A DNA stretch of 64,000 nucleotides, taken from assembly GCA_016868855.1 (NCBI GenBank), contig VGFP01000001.1, positions 124,001 through 188,000 on the forward strand. Reading direction: 5' to 3'. The notes beneath the pieces were generated by a model. The model did not search any database. It was not told where the DNA came from and saw only the letters and a list, made by a program, of their open reading frames with translations. The translations under genes were made by a program, and so were the position numbers. This stretch comes from Bacteroidota bacterium (GTDB lineage Bacteria; Bacteroidota; Bacteroidia; Chitinophagales; Chitinophagaceae). This document shows positions 11,084 through 21,237 of the stretch, piece by piece; positions within the stretch are counted from its first letter, which is position 1; every line of letters begins with the position of its first letter.

Positions 11084-11103
11084 TATTGTTTAGACAAATG
11101 TAA

Positions 11104-11131
11104 TTGAAAACATGCTAAATGTGTAATTTTG
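11104..11131 (+). promoter_or_regulatory. Bacteroidetes-type promoter for bacilliredoxin gene
   Basis: TTG (11104-11106) - N17 - TAATTTTG (11124-11131), 18 nt before ATG. Confidence 0.6.
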
Positions 11132-11149
11132 CACTTAAATCTTAACATT

Positions 11150-11566
11150 ATGTACCCAGCACAAATAGTAATTCCCATGAAAGAGGAATTGACAGAAAAT
11201 GGCTTCGATGAATTGCTAACACCAGCGGACGTCGACCAGGCTGTTTCCAAGGAAGGAACCACATTGGTGGTGATCAATTCAGTATGTGGATGTTCTGCAG
11301 GAAGTGCAAGACCAGGCGTATTGATGTCTGTCAGCAATTCTCCCAAAAAACCTGATAACCTCACCACAACTTTTGCAGGATTTGATATCGATGCAGTTAG
11401 CAGATTGAGGGAACACCTCCTGCCTTATCCTCCATCATCTCCAGCAGTGGCTTTGTTCAAAGATGGAAAATTGGTTCACATGATTGAACGTCACCAAATC
11501 GAAGGCCGACCAGCACAGATGATTGCGCAGAACCTCATCGCAGCATACGAGGAATATTGTAACTAA
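11150..11566 (+). CDS. BrxA/BrxB family bacilliredoxin
   Basis: MYPAQIVIPMKEELTENGFDELLT...VVINSVCGCSAGSARPG; ATG at 11150. Confidence 0.95.
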   Translation: MYPAQIVIPMKEELTENGFDELLTPADVDQAVSKEGTTLVVINSVCGCSAGSARPGVLMSVSNSPKKPDNLTTTFAGFDIDAVSRLREHLLPYPPSSPAVALFKDGKLVHMIERHQIEGRPAQMIAQNLIAAYEEYCN

Positions 11567-11567
11567 G

Positions 11568-12857
11568 ATGTATCCGAACCTTTACTTTTTTATTCAACAG
11601 GTATTTGGTGTTGAACCATTTGGCTTCACCAAATACCTGAATACTTTTGGCATACTGGTTGCCCTCGCTTTTTTTGTGGCAGCATATGTGCTTAGAAAAG
11701 AGTTTGAAAGAAAGGAAAAAGAAAATTTGCTGCAACCATTGGAAGAATCGATTGTTGTAGGCAAGCCTGCATCAGTCCTTGATCTCCTTACCAATTTTAT
11801 TTTTGGATTCATCGTTGGGTATAAAATCATTGGAATTTTCCTGAACTCCACCAATGGCAATCCACAGGAATATATCTTTTCCTCTGAGGGTAGTTTAGCT
11901 GGAGGAATTGCACTGGCAGTGCTTTTCACTTCCTTGCGCTATTTCGAGAAGAAAAAAATGGCCCTGCCGAAGCCCGAAACGAGAAAAATAAAAATATGGC
12001 CGCATGATCGGGTAGGCGATATCACAGTATATGCAGCCATTTTTGGTTTCATTGGTGCCAAAATATTTGACAACCTGGAAAATTGGGATAGGTTCATGAC
12101 AGACCCCATCGGGAATTTGTTGTCACCCAGCGGTTTGACCTTTTATGGTGGATTGATCCTCGCAAGTCTATTCCTTCTTTGGTATACCCATCAAAAGAAA
12201 ATCACTACCCGTCATTTTATTGATGCAGTGGCACCTGCTTTGATGATTGCTTATGCAGTAGGCAGGATGGGATGTCATTTTTCTGGTGATGGTGATTGGG
12301 GCATTTTCAACAGTGCCTACAAAGTCAATGAAAAAAATCAGATCGTAGAAGCAGGATCTTGGGAGTTTCATCAGGTATTGATGGACAACCAGGAGTATGC
12401 CAAAATGTTGGTGGCGGAATATGGTGACCTGGACAAGGTGCCGCATAAAAGTTTCAAGGGACTCTCATTCCTTCCCAATTGGTTTTGGGCTTATAATTAT
12501 CCGCACAATGTAAACGAACAGGGTATTCCCATCAAAGGATGCGAAGGACAATATTGCTATCAAATGTCGCCCCCTGTCTTCCCAACAACTTTGTATGAAA
12601 TCATCGTTGGATTCATCCTGTTTTTCATACTCTGGGGACTGAGAAAAAAACTAAAACCACCCGGACAACTATTCGGACTCTATCTCATGATGAATGGAAT
12701 GGAGCGGTTTCTGGTAGAAAAAATCAGGGTCAATTCCACGTACGACATATTCGGTTTTCATCCAACGCAGGCTGAGATCATTTCAACTGTTCTGTTTGCT
12801 ATCGGAGTTTGGGTATGGACCGATGCCGTCAAAAAATATAGATTAAAAACAGTTTAA
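11568..12857 (+). CDS. lgt: Prolipoprotein diacylglyceryl transferase
   Basis: SGLTFYGGLILA, DAVAPALMIAYAVGRMGCHFSGDGDWG, FPTTLYEII motifs; ATG at 11568. Confidence 0.93.
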   Translation: MYPNLYFFIQQVFGVEPFGFTKYLNTFGILVALAFFVAAYVLRKEFERKEKENLLQPLEESIVVGKPASVLDLLTNFIFGFIVGYKIIGIFLNSTNGNPQEYIFSSEGSLAGGIALAVLFTSLRYFEKKKMALPKPETRKIKIWPHDRVGDITVYAAIFGFIGAKIFDNLENWDRFMTDPIGNLLSPSGLTFYGGLILASLFLLWYTHQKKITTRHFIDAVAPALMIAYAVGRMGCHFSGDGDWGIFNSAYKVNEKNQIVEAGSWEFHQVLMDNQEYAKMLVAEYGDLDKVPHKSFKGLSFLPNWFWAYNYPHNVNEQGIPIKGCEGQYCYQMSPPVFPTTLYEIIVGFILFFILWGLRKKLKPPGQLFGLYLMMNGMERFLVEKIRVNSTYDIFGFHPTQAEIISTVLFAIGVWVWTDAVKKYRLKTV

Positions 12858-12867
12858 TTTTTTTCCT

Positions 12868-13359
12868 ATGCCTTCATTTGACATCGTCAGCAAGATTGAT
12901 CCACAGCTTCTCGACAATGCTGTGAACGTAACCAAAAAGGAAATCACCAACAGATTCGATTTCAAGGATACGGTGGTCAATATCGACCTAAACAAAAAAG
13001 ACTTCAAAATTTCACTCGAAACAGCTGACGATATGAAGATGCGACAGTTGATAGAAGTTCTGGTGAACCGCGCCAATAAACAGGGTATTCCACCCATCGC
13101 ATTTGACCAGTCAAAAGCTTCCTACCAAAGCGGTAAAACAGTGAAACAGGAGATTCAAGTTAAAAATGGACTCAAACAGGAAGATGCCAAAAAGATTACC
13201 AAGCTCGTGAAAGACTCTGGACTCAAAGTGCAGACCCAGATCATGGATGATATCATCCGTGTAACGGGGAAGAAGATCGATGACCTGCAGGAAGTCATAC
13301 AAGCCTGTAAATCAGCCAATTTGGACTTCCCACTCCAGTTTGAAAACATGAGAAGCTGA
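12868..13359 (+). CDS. YajQ family nucleotide (cyclic-di-GMP)-binding protein
   Basis: MPSFDIVSKIDPQLLDNAVNVTKKEITNRFDFKD. Confidence 0.95.
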   Translation: MPSFDIVSKIDPQLLDNAVNVTKKEITNRFDFKDTVVNIDLNKKDFKISLETADDMKMRQLIEVLVNRANKQGIPPIAFDQSKASYQSGKTVKQEIQVKNGLKQEDAKKITKLVKDSGLKVQTQIMDDIIRVTGKKIDDLQEVIQACKSANLDFPLQFENMRS

Positions 13360-13368
13360 CCTCTTTTC

Positions 13369-13399
13369 TTGGAATTTACCCTCCAAATCCGTACATTTG
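13369..13399 (+). promoter_or_regulatory. Bacteroidetes-type promoter for rpmE2
   Basis: TTG (13369-13371) - N20 - TACATTTG (13392-13399). Confidence 0.65.
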
Positions 13400-13452
13400 C
13401 ACCCTTATTTAAAATGTCATGGCAAAAACCATGCAGCCTAAAAATTTCTAAT

Positions 13453-13701
13453 ATGAAACAAGGTATCCATCCAGAAGATTACAGATTCGTAGTATTCAAA
13501 GACATGAGTAACGGTTCGGCCTTTCTTACCCGTTCAACAGCTCCTTCCAAAGAGACAGTAAAGTGGGAAGACGGAAACGAGTATCCGGTCATCAAACTTG
13601 AGATTTCTAATACTTCTCATCCATTTTTTACCGGGACCAATTTATTGGTTGATACGGCAGGACGTATTGATAAGTTCAAGAAAAAATACGCAAAGAAATA
13701 A
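13453..13701 (+). CDS. rpmE2: 50S ribosomal protein L31 type B
   Basis: [30 protein letters not shown]...[18 protein letters not shown]; start corrected to 13453, downstream of the promoter. Confidence 0.96.
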   Translation: MKQGIHPEDYRFVVFKDMSNGSAFLTRSTAPSKETVKWEDGNEYPVIKLEISNTSHPFFTGTNLLVDTAGRIDKFKKKYAKK

Positions 13702-13707
13702 TTTCAC

Positions 13708-13730
13708 AACCCTCCTTACGGAGGGTTTTT
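13708..13730 (+). terminator. Intrinsic terminator after rpmE2
   Basis: AACCCTCC-TTAC-GGAGGGTT + T tract. Confidence 0.92.
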
Positions 13731-13751
13731 CATTTACATTTGTTTTCGTTC

Positions 13752-14804
13752 ATGCGTATTTACCTGGATGATAAGCATTTTAAAGATTCCTTTTATCCTC
13801 TTACCGTAAGCAACAAGTTTGAGGACTTGAGGATTGGTTTGTTTTCCTTTTTAGAACGGTGGAAGAAATTGGCTGAAAGACAACATTTTCACCTTGAAAT
13901 GGTAGAAGATTCCACAGAAGCAGATATCGTCATTCCCGCCAATCTTTTACTACCAGTCGCATTGGATCTGCATTCTTTTTTTCAAAACAAACAACTTGAT
14001 TTCACCGGATTCAAACCTATCAACAAATTATGGGAACTAACAGTCCATAATGCAAACACAATTACAAGTGATGTCGCATTATTGGGTGAACATAATTTTT
14101 TGAAAAAAAACAAAGAAATCAACCATTCCGGAAGCCATCATTTACTGGTTCATGAAACTGCGAACATCGAAAACTGTTTTATCAATACAAGCGACGGACC
14201 AGTTATCATTGACGAACATGCACATATCATGAGTGGTGCTATGTTGCGCGGCCCCATTTATATTGGGAAATATTCCACTGTAAAGATGGGGGCACAATTA
14301 TATGGCGGTACCAATATTGGAAACAACTGTACAGTGGGAGGTGAAATCAAAAATGCAATCTTTTTAGATTTTTCCAATAAGAGTCACCATGGATACATAG
14401 GCGACAGTTATATTGGACAATGGTGTAATCTAGGTGCAGGCACAACAGGATCCAATCTTAAAAATACAGCAGGTGAGATTCGTGTTTGGGACCAGTCGAC
14501 CGCACAGTACATCTGCGCATCCAATAAAGCAGGGGTATTCATGGGTAATCATGTGAAAACCGCCATCAATACCAGTTTCAACAGTGGCACGGTTGTATCG
14601 CCTTTTGCAAATATTTTTTCATCCAATGCAGCCATTGCACCGAAGTTTATACCCATGTTTGCATGGGGATTGGACACACATAAAATGTATCGGTTGGATG
14701 ATTTGATCAAAGACATCAATCGGTGGATGAAAATGAAAAACCAATCATTGACTGAAGCAGAAATAGAAAACATTGTTGAATTGTATAAAAAACATAACAA
14801 ATGA
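13752..14804 (+). CDS. GlmU-like putative sugar nucleotidyltransferase with left-handed beta-helix
   Basis: Hexapeptide repeats (GPIYIGKYSTVKMGAQLYGGTNIGNNCTVGGEIKNAIF...NLGAGTTGSNLKN); ATG at 13752. Confidence 0.85.
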   Translation: MRIYLDDKHFKDSFYPLTVSNKFEDLRIGLFSFLERWKKLAERQHFHLEMVEDSTEADIVIPANLLLPVALDLHSFFQNKQLDFTGFKPINKLWELTVHNANTITSDVALLGEHNFLKKNKEINHSGSHHLLVHETANIENCFINTSDGPVIIDEHAHIMSGAMLRGPIYIGKYSTVKMGAQLYGGTNIGNNCTVGGEIKNAIFLDFSNKSHHGYIGDSYIGQWCNLGAGTTGSNLKNTAGEIRVWDQSTAQYICASNKAGVFMGNHVKTAINTSFNSGTVVSPFANIFSSNAAIAPKFIPMFAWGLDTHKMYRLDDLIKDINRWMKMKNQSLTEAEIENIVELYKKHNK

Positions 14805-15562
14805 GAAAGCAAATCGCAGCAGCAAATTGGAAAATGAACAAGACGCTCTCTGAAGGAGAGCAGTTGTTAAAGGGAATTCTTGGTGGAATGGGCGAAGTAC
14901 AAGAACACCAACAGGTAGTGTTTGCCATACCTTATCCATATTTACTGAAATCCAACGAGTCCATTGGCGCCAAAAAAAATACGTTTGTTGCAGCACAAAA
15001 TTGTCACCATAAAACATCTGGTGCATATACGGGTGAAGTATCAGTCGACATGCTTCAATCGATCTGCATCAAATATTGCATTGTCGGTCACAGTGAACGC
15101 CGGGAATATTTTTCTGAGTCCAACAGCATGTTGGCAGACAAGGTTAATCTCTGTTTGTCAAAATCAATCGTTCCTATATTTTGCTGCGGGGAACCTCTGA
15201 ATGTTCGTGAGGCTGGTATTCAAAACGAATTTGTCCAACAGCAATTACAGGAGTCATTGTTTCATTTAGATGCAGATGCTATCCAGCAGGTTGTTATTGC
15301 ATATGAACCTATATGGGCTATTGGAACAGGTAAAACTGCCAGCTCAGATCAGGCACAGGATATGCATAAACATATTCGTTCAGTGTTGGCAAAACAATTT
15401 GGACAGGATGTAGCCGGCAATATTTCGATTTTGTATGGTGGAAGTGTGAAGGGTTCTAATGCAAAAGAGATCTTTTCGCAGCCCGATGTTGATGGGGGAT
15501 TGGTTGGAGGGGCTTCCCTGGTTGCAGATGAGTTCTTGCAAATTATTAAGTCACTCAAATAA
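14801..15562 (+). CDS. tpiA: Triosephosphate isomerase
   Basis: MRKQIAAANWKMNKT; CIVGHSERRE; VIAYEPIWAIGTGKTA; ILYGGSVKGSN. Confidence 0.98.
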   Translation: MRKQIAAANWKMNKTLSEGEQLLKGILGGMGEVQEHQQVVFAIPYPYLLKSNESIGAKKNTFVAAQNCHHKTSGAYTGEVSVDMLQSICIKYCIVGHSERREYFSESNSMLADKVNLCLSKSIVPIFCCGEPLNVREAGIQNEFVQQQLQESLFHLDADAIQQVVIAYEPIWAIGTGKTASSDQAQDMHKHIRSVLAKQFGQDVAGNISILYGGSVKGSNAKEIFSQPDVDGGLVGGASLVADEFLQIIKSLK

Positions 15563-15563
15563 A

Positions 15564-15821
15564 TCAACCTTTCAGTTTTTCCACCAGTTGAATGTATTCA
15601 TTCATGGAATCTTCGGCTGATTTTCCAGTAAGTGCCAGCCATGCCTCGTGTTTGGCCTTTTTGACAAAATCAAAAGGATTTTCAGGGGCATTGTTCAAGT
15701 TATCGCCCTCTGTAGCTTGTTTGTACAAAGCATACAATTGAAGCAAAGTTTCATTGCTGGGTCTCTCAGAAAGTGATTCTGAATCCTTTACCGCTTTTTC
15801 GAATAATTCTCTTGTCTCCAT
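15564..15821 (-). CDS. Acyl-CoA-binding protein (ACBP)
   Basis: LLQLYALYKQATEGDN...PFDFVKKAKHEAWLALTGKSAEDSMNEYIQLVEKL. Confidence 0.92.
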   Translation of the reverse strand: METRELFEKAVKDSESLSERPSNETLLQLYALYKQATEGDNLNNAPENPFDFVKKAKHEAWLALTGKSAEDSMNEYIQLVEKLKG

Positions 15822-15901
15822 TGGTATGCTAAAATACAATAATTGATTAACTTTGCACCTTCAATGATGCGGGATTTTCCCCGTGATTGCTGATATTTTC
15901 C

Positions 15902-17692
15902 ATGAAACATATAAGAAACTTTTGCATCATAGCACATATAGACCATGGCAAGTCAACTTTGGCCGATCGTCTATTGCAAACAACCAATACAATCAGTGAA
16001 AGGGATATGATGGATCAGGTATTGGATGACATGGATCTTGAGCGTGAAAAAGGCATCACCATCAAGAGCCATGCTATTCAAATCAATTACAAGCATACCG
16101 ATGGGCAAGCGTATACGTTGAATCTGATTGATACACCCGGACACGTCGATTTCAGCTACGAGGTCAGCCGTGCGCTGGCTGCTTGCGAAGGTGCATTGCT
16201 GCTGGTGGATGCAACACAAGGAATACAGGCACAAACCATATCCAATTTATATCTCGCGGTCGAGAACAATCTTGAAATCATTCCTGTCATCAACAAAATT
16301 GACATGGATGGTGCTATGATTGAGGAAGTAAAAGACCAAATCATAGAACTGATTGGTTGCAAGCCAGAAGATATTTTATTGGCGAGTGGTAGAACGGGTA
16401 TTGGTATCGAAGCTATTTTGGATGCCATTGTTCATCGCATTCCATCCCCCAAAGGGAATCCAGATGCACCGCTGCAGGCTTTGATATTTGACAGTGTATT
16501 CAATTCTTTCAGAGGCATCATCGTATACTACCGCATTTTGAATGGATGCATCAAAAAGGGAGAGAAGATCAAGTTTGTTTCAACTGATATGGATTACGAG
16601 GCAGATGAAGTAGGGATTCTCAAGTTGAATATGCAGGAAGTCAAAGAGGTCAGGTGCGGAGATGTGGGGTATTTGATCACCGGTATCAAAAATGCAAAGG
16701 AAGTCAAAGTGGGAGATACCATCGTAGATGCTGTAAACCCAGCTGAAGCGATCAAAGGTTTTGAGGAAGTAAAACCGATGGTATTTGCCGGAATTTTTCC
16801 AATCAATACCGATGATTTTGAAGAATTGAGGGATTGCATGGACAAACTTCAACTCAATGATGCTTCACTGACTTATGAATTGGAAACTTCACAGGCATTG
16901 GGATTTGGTTTTCGTTGTGGATTCCTTGGACTCCTTCACATGGAAATCATTCAGGAGCGACTGGAACGTGAGTTCAATCAAACAGTCATTACCACTGTAC
17001 CCAACGTTAGTTTTGTAGCATACAGCACCAAAGGGGAAGTCATTCCTGTCAACAACCCCTCAGAAATGCCGGATCCAACCCAAATGGATCGCATTGAAGA
17101 GCCTTTCATCAAAGCTCAAATCATCACAAAACCAGAGTATATTGGCAATATCATGACCCTCTGTCTAGGAAAACGTGGAATGCTAATCAACCAAAGCTAT
17201 CTCACACAAACCAGGGTAGAGCTTATTTTTGAAATGCCACTCACAGAGATCGTTTTTGACTTTTATGACAAACTCAAGAGTCAAACCAGGGGATATGCTT
17301 CGTTCGATTATCATCCCATTGGCTACAGAGACAGCGATATTGTAAAAATGGATATTCTTCTCAATGGTGATAAAGTCGATGCACTTTCTGCTTTGATTCA
17401 CAGAAGCAGGGCGCAGGATTTCGGAAGGAAACTATGTGAAAAACTCAAAGAATTGCTTCCCCGTCAACAATTTCAAATCGCCATTCAGGCTGCTATTGGA
17501 GCGAAAGTTGTTGCAAGAGAAAATATTTCTGCCATGCGAAAAGATGTTACTGCCAAGTGTTATGGGGGTGATATCAGCAGAAAGAGAAAACTCTTGGAAA
17601 AACAAAAAGAGGGTAAAAAGCGTATGCGGCAAATAGGTAACGTAGAAGTACCACAAGAAGCTTTTCTAGCAGTATTGAAGCTGGATGATTAA
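15902..17692 (+). CDS. lepA: Elongation factor 4 (LepA)
   Basis: [54 protein letters not shown]-terminal [28 protein letters not shown]. Confidence 0.98.
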   Translation: MKHIRNFCIIAHIDHGKSTLADRLLQTTNTISERDMMDQVLDDMDLEREKGITIKSHAIQINYKHTDGQAYTLNLIDTPGHVDFSYEVSRALAACEGALLLVDATQGIQAQTISNLYLAVENNLEIIPVINKIDMDGAMIEEVKDQIIELIGCKPEDILLASGRTGIGIEAILDAIVHRIPSPKGNPDAPLQALIFDSVFNSFRGIIVYYRILNGCIKKGEKIKFVSTDMDYEADEVGILKLNMQEVKEVRCGDVGYLITGIKNAKEVKVGDTIVDAVNPAEAIKGFEEVKPMVFAGIFPINTDDFEELRDCMDKLQLNDASLTYELETSQALGFGFRCGFLGLLHMEIIQERLEREFNQTVITTVPNVSFVAYSTKGEVIPVNNPSEMPDPTQMDRIEEPFIKAQIITKPEYIGNIMTLCLGKRGMLINQSYLTQTRVELIFEMPLTEIVFDFYDKLKSQTRGYASFDYHPIGYRDSDIVKMDILLNGDKVDALSALIHRSRAQDFGRKLCEKLKELLPRQQFQIAIQAAIGAKVVARENISAMRKDVTAKCYGGDISRKRKLLEKQKEGKKRMRQIGNVEVPQEAFLAVLKLDD

Positions 17693-18618
17693 TTTCCTTT
17701 TTTTCCTGATTTTTTAACTGGAATCTTTGATTCGGTAACAGGTTTGATGACTGGTGCCTGTCCATCTTCCAACTTGAAATCAAATGGTTTTTCAATGTGC
17801 AGCCACTTTCCGTTTACCCATTTGAATGCTTCATAATCACCATCTGGCACAAAGGTTTCCTTTTGTTCTGTAGCATTGGTTTCTGAAATCAAATGATCGT
17901 ACATCAGCATGTCAAGTTCTTGATCAAATTTAATGCTGGCCTGAGCATCTTTTTTGTATTCAATCCAGAACCTGCTCTGTGGCTTTTTAGCTGTTTTATC
18001 TTTACTGAAATCAAATAGCCTGGATCCGAAAACAGGTCGGTTCATGCCATCAAAGTACAGTATCTCAATCATTTTTCTGGTGCTTACACGACTGTTTTCA
18101 TCATATCCCAGCAATGTATAGAACTTTTGATCTCCATTTTTATGCATCAGGATTTTATAATAAATCGCGCCAATCCACCATTCGTTGTTGGTGATGGTGT
18201 CTGCTTGATTGATGATCAGTGAACTTCTGTCAATGAGCGGGAAAAGCTTCAAGCTGCCATCTTTGGTATTCATCTGGATGGCACCGTGTCTTCTGTGTAC
18301 ATTTTCATCTTTGCTGACCTGCCAGGTAAAAACTTTGAACAAGCTGTCCGGACTGTACAATTTTGAAATGGTTTGAACAGAGTCAAATGAATAGTAAAAA
18401 GAATACGGCACTTGAAGTGCTCTCACCAGTATTCTTGTGAAATGGCTATCAGCCCTGAATCGCTGTTCAGCAAATTCGCCATTTACAATGATATTGCCTT
18501 GGTATTGAAGCGAATCCTCTTTTTGAAGCAACAACTGGCTGTTTGACTGAGCAATTGCTTGGGATAAAGCAATATGCAGAGCAAAAAAAGTATAAAGTAT
18601 TTTTTTAACTGATTTCAT
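17689..18618 (-). CDS. Hypothetical secreted protein
   Basis: Signal peptide [24 protein letters not shown]; no family recognised. Confidence 0.65.
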   Translation of the reverse strand: MKSVKKILYTFFALHIALSQAIAQSNSQLLLQKEDSLQYQGNIIVNGEFAEQRFRADSHFTRILVRALQVPYSFYYSFDSVQTISKLYSPDSLFKVFTWQVSKDENVHRRHGAIQMNTKDGSLKLFPLIDRSSLIINQADTITNNEWWIGAIYYKILMHKNGDQKFYTLLGYDENSRVSTRKMIEILYFDGMNRPVFGSRLFDFSKDKTAKKPQSRFWIEYKKDAQASIKFDQELDMLMYDHLISETNATEQKETFVPDGDYEAFKWVNGKWLHIEKPFDFKLEDGQAPVIKPVTESKIPVKKSGKKGN

Positions 18619-19741
18619 TTTTCAATTTCATGGTTGAATTGACAAATGCTTGCCAGCTGAATTTCTCTTTCTCTGATTTCAGTGCAGGTAGAAAATGATT
18701 TTCTCCTTTGACAAAAAATTCACAAATATGATCAGCAATGGATTGACTGTTGGGTTCACATACCAGTCCACTCTCTCCATCTTTTACCATTTCAGGGAGT
18801 CCGCCTACATGGGTAACAACCATGGGGACTTCAAAATGATAGGCGAGAGGTGTAACGCCACTCTGTGTCGCTTTCTTATACGGCTGAACAATCAGGTCAG
18901 CCGCAGAGCAATAATACTTTACCATCTCATCCGGTATAAAATCAGCAACAATATGTACTTGTTTGTGAATACCCAATTGTTTGATTTGTTGGAGATACCT
19001 TTCCTTGTCCTGATAAAATTCACCGGCTACAACAAGTTGAACACTGTGTTCTTTTATTTCGGGCATTGCCATCGCATCCAATAACAGATCCAAGCCTTTG
19101 TATTCTCTGATGAAGCCAAAGAATAAAACAAGTTTGACATCGTGGGATATTTTGAGATAGCTTCTTGCCTCTTGTTTATCTAATTTTTTGCCAAAATTAT
19201 CATAGAGTGGATGTACAACCTGCTTATAGGAAGCAGATGGATTGAAGGTTAATAAATCATTTGTGACTTTATTGCTCATGGTTATGAAACCATCCATCGG
19301 TTTTATAAAATACCTGGTGAGTAGCTTATCAGCTAATCTTCTTTCATGTGGAATGATATTGTCTGCTATGCAAATAATCGGGGCATTTGTTTTTTTTCGA
19401 ATCATCCTGGCGATGGTGCCCAGCGCAGGTGACATAAATGGTATCCAGTAACGAATGAGAACAAGTGTTGGCTTTTCATCTGCAATTTGTTTTCCAACTT
19501 TTATCCAATTCAAGGGATTGACAGAATTGATGACTGACTTGATTCGAATGTTTTTAGGCGCAGGTCTGTGTGCAAACTGTGACTTACCAGGAAAAAAAAT
19601 GGAAGGGTATTGCAGCGAGAAAGAGTATATGACTGTTTCGAATCCCATGTGTTGAAATTCGCTAGCCAATCGCTCGTTGAATGTTGTGATGCCACCACCT
19701 CTTAAAGGAAATGCAGAACCAATGATGATGATTTTTTGCAC
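18605..19741 (-). CDS. Glycosyltransferase family 4 (group 1)
   Basis: GSAFPLRGGGITTFNERLASEF; LVLFFGFIREYKGLDLLLDAM; PLAYHFEVPMVVTHVGGLPEMV. Confidence 0.9.
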   Translation of the reverse strand: MQKIIIIGSAFPLRGGGITTFNERLASEFQHMGFETVIYSFSLQYPSIFFPGKSQFAHRPAPKNIRIKSVINSVNPLNWIKVGKQIADEKPTLVLIRYWIPFMSPALGTIARMIRKKTNAPIICIADNIIPHERRLADKLLTRYFIKPMDGFITMSNKVTNDLLTFNPSASYKQVVHPLYDNFGKKLDKQEARSYLKISHDVKLVLFFGFIREYKGLDLLLDAMAMPEIKEHSVQLVVAGEFYQDKERYLQQIKQLGIHKQVHIVADFIPDEMVKYYCSAADLIVQPYKKATQSGVTPLAYHFEVPMVVTHVGGLPEMVKDGESGLVCEPNSQSIADHICEFFVKGENHFLPALKSEKEKFSWQAFVNSTMKLKNEIS

Positions 19742-19744
19742 AGG

Positions 19745-20692
19745 CTATTTATTGAAACCTATTTCTGTTTCGATGTTGTAGTTGTTTCTGTCTGGCGCTC
19801 CTCTGGAAATCATTTCACTGATAAATCCAGCTAAGAAAAGCTGTGTACCGATCACCATGGAAGTCAGAGAAATATAAAAAGCTGGTCTTGTGGTAATAGA
19901 ATAGTTGAAGTCAATAATTTTTGAAACGATCAAAAAGGCACTCGTCAGGAATCCAATCATAAAGGCAACAATTCCCAACAGTCCGAAAAACTGCATGGGT
20001 TTTTTTCGAAACTTTCCGATGAAAATGATGGTGGCAAGATCAAGGAAACCATTGACGAATCTTTCCCAACCAAATTTTGTTGTTCCGTATTTCCTGGCAC
20101 GGTGCTCTACTTCTTTTTCACCAATCCTTGTATATCCCTGCCATTTGGCAAGCACAGGTATGTAACGGTGCATTTCTCCATATACCTCTATTCCTTTGAC
20201 TACTTCGAGTTTGTAGGCCTTTAAACCACAATTGAAATCATTCAATTTTATACCAGACATTTTTCTGGTGACGGCATTGAAGAATTTGGAAGGAATATTC
20301 TTGGTCAACACATTGTCGTATCTTTTTTTCTTCCAGCCACTGACCAGGTCAAAGTTTTCTTCTTTTATTTTTTTGAAAAGGGCAGGAATTTCATCGGGAC
20401 TGTCCTGTAAATCAGCATCCATCGTGATGACAACATCACCCTGGGCTTCTCTGAATGCAACATTCAGCGCTGCGGATTTTCCATAATTGCGTTTGAATTT
20501 AATCCCCTTGAACCTGTTGTCGCTGTTATATATGGATGAAATGACTTTCCAGGAATCATCAGAACTGCCATCGTCTACCATGATCACCTCAAAGCTAAAT
20601 TGATGGGACTCCATTACTTTTTTGATCCATTGCGTCAGTTCAGGCAATGATTCCGCTTCGTCTTTGAGTGGTATGACAATTGTGATATCCAT
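19745..20692 (-). CDS. Glycosyltransferase family 2 (DPM1-like) with C-terminal TM segments
   Basis: MDITIVIPLKDEAESLPEL; FEVIMVDDGSSDDSW; VVITMDADLQDSPDEIP. Confidence 0.93.
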   Translation of the reverse strand: MDITIVIPLKDEAESLPELTQWIKKVMESHQFSFEVIMVDDGSSDDSWKVISSIYNSDNRFKGIKFKRNYGKSAALNVAFREAQGDVVITMDADLQDSPDEIPALFKKIKEENFDLVSGWKKKRYDNVLTKNIPSKFFNAVTRKMSGIKLNDFNCGLKAYKLEVVKGIEVYGEMHRYIPVLAKWQGYTRIGEKEVEHRARKYGTTKFGWERFVNGFLDLATIIFIGKFRKKPMQFFGLLGIVAFMIGFLTSAFLIVSKIIDFNYSITTRPAFYISLTSMVIGTQLFLAGFISEMISRGAPDRNNYNIETEIGFNK

Positions 20693-21234
20693 TAAAACTC
20701 TAATTCAGGTTTTTTCTTTTTGATGATGGCTGCTATGATCAGGGCTTCAATGAAATACAAAATGCAAGCATAGGCAAATGACTTCATCAAAGAGGCAAAT
20801 GAGAAGATATCCTGTTCTGCAATTTTGTCCATTGCCTTTTCCATTTCAGATTCTGGAACATTGAACCTGGCCATGGCTTCTTGAGATTTTTCAATGGTGA
20901 GCTGTTTCATTCTTTCTGCAAATGCAACATCCAGGTAATTGAATATGAAATAGGAGACAATTGTGCTCACAATTCCTGTTATGACCAGAACGCCAAAGCA
21001 CACTTTAAGTGCCTCATTGAAATTCAGGTAGCCGTTGTTTTTCTTTTTTACCTCAATGCATCCCATCACAGCAAATACAATAGGTATAAGGTATGAAGAG
21101 ATCCAAGCAACTGGGCTCATAAAATACTCTGCTCCCAAGATGTACAATACAACAAAAACAAGGACAGCAGCTGCTGCGGAAATCAATCCATACTGAATGG
21201 TTTCTTTGTTGTGTAGAGATGAAATTTTTTCCAT
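20692..21234 (-). CDS. DUF4199-like membrane protein
   Basis: Membrane protein with YLNFNEALKVCFGVLVITGIVST, located between GT2 and dihydroorotase homologue. Confidence 0.75.
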   Translation of the reverse strand: MEKISSLHNKETIQYGLISAAAAVLVFVVLYILGAEYFMSPVAWISSYLIPIVFAVMGCIEVKKKNNGYLNFNEALKVCFGVLVITGIVSTIVSYFIFNYLDVAFAERMKQLTIEKSQEAMARFNVPESEMEKAMDKIAEQDIFSFASLMKSFAYACILYFIEALIIAAIIKKKKPELEF

Positions 21235-21237
21235 GGG

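Noticed and set aside
13369-13452. N-terminal extension of the L31 ORF
   Set aside because: Contains the TTG-N20-TACATTTG promoter; conserved L31 starts at [12 protein letters not shown]
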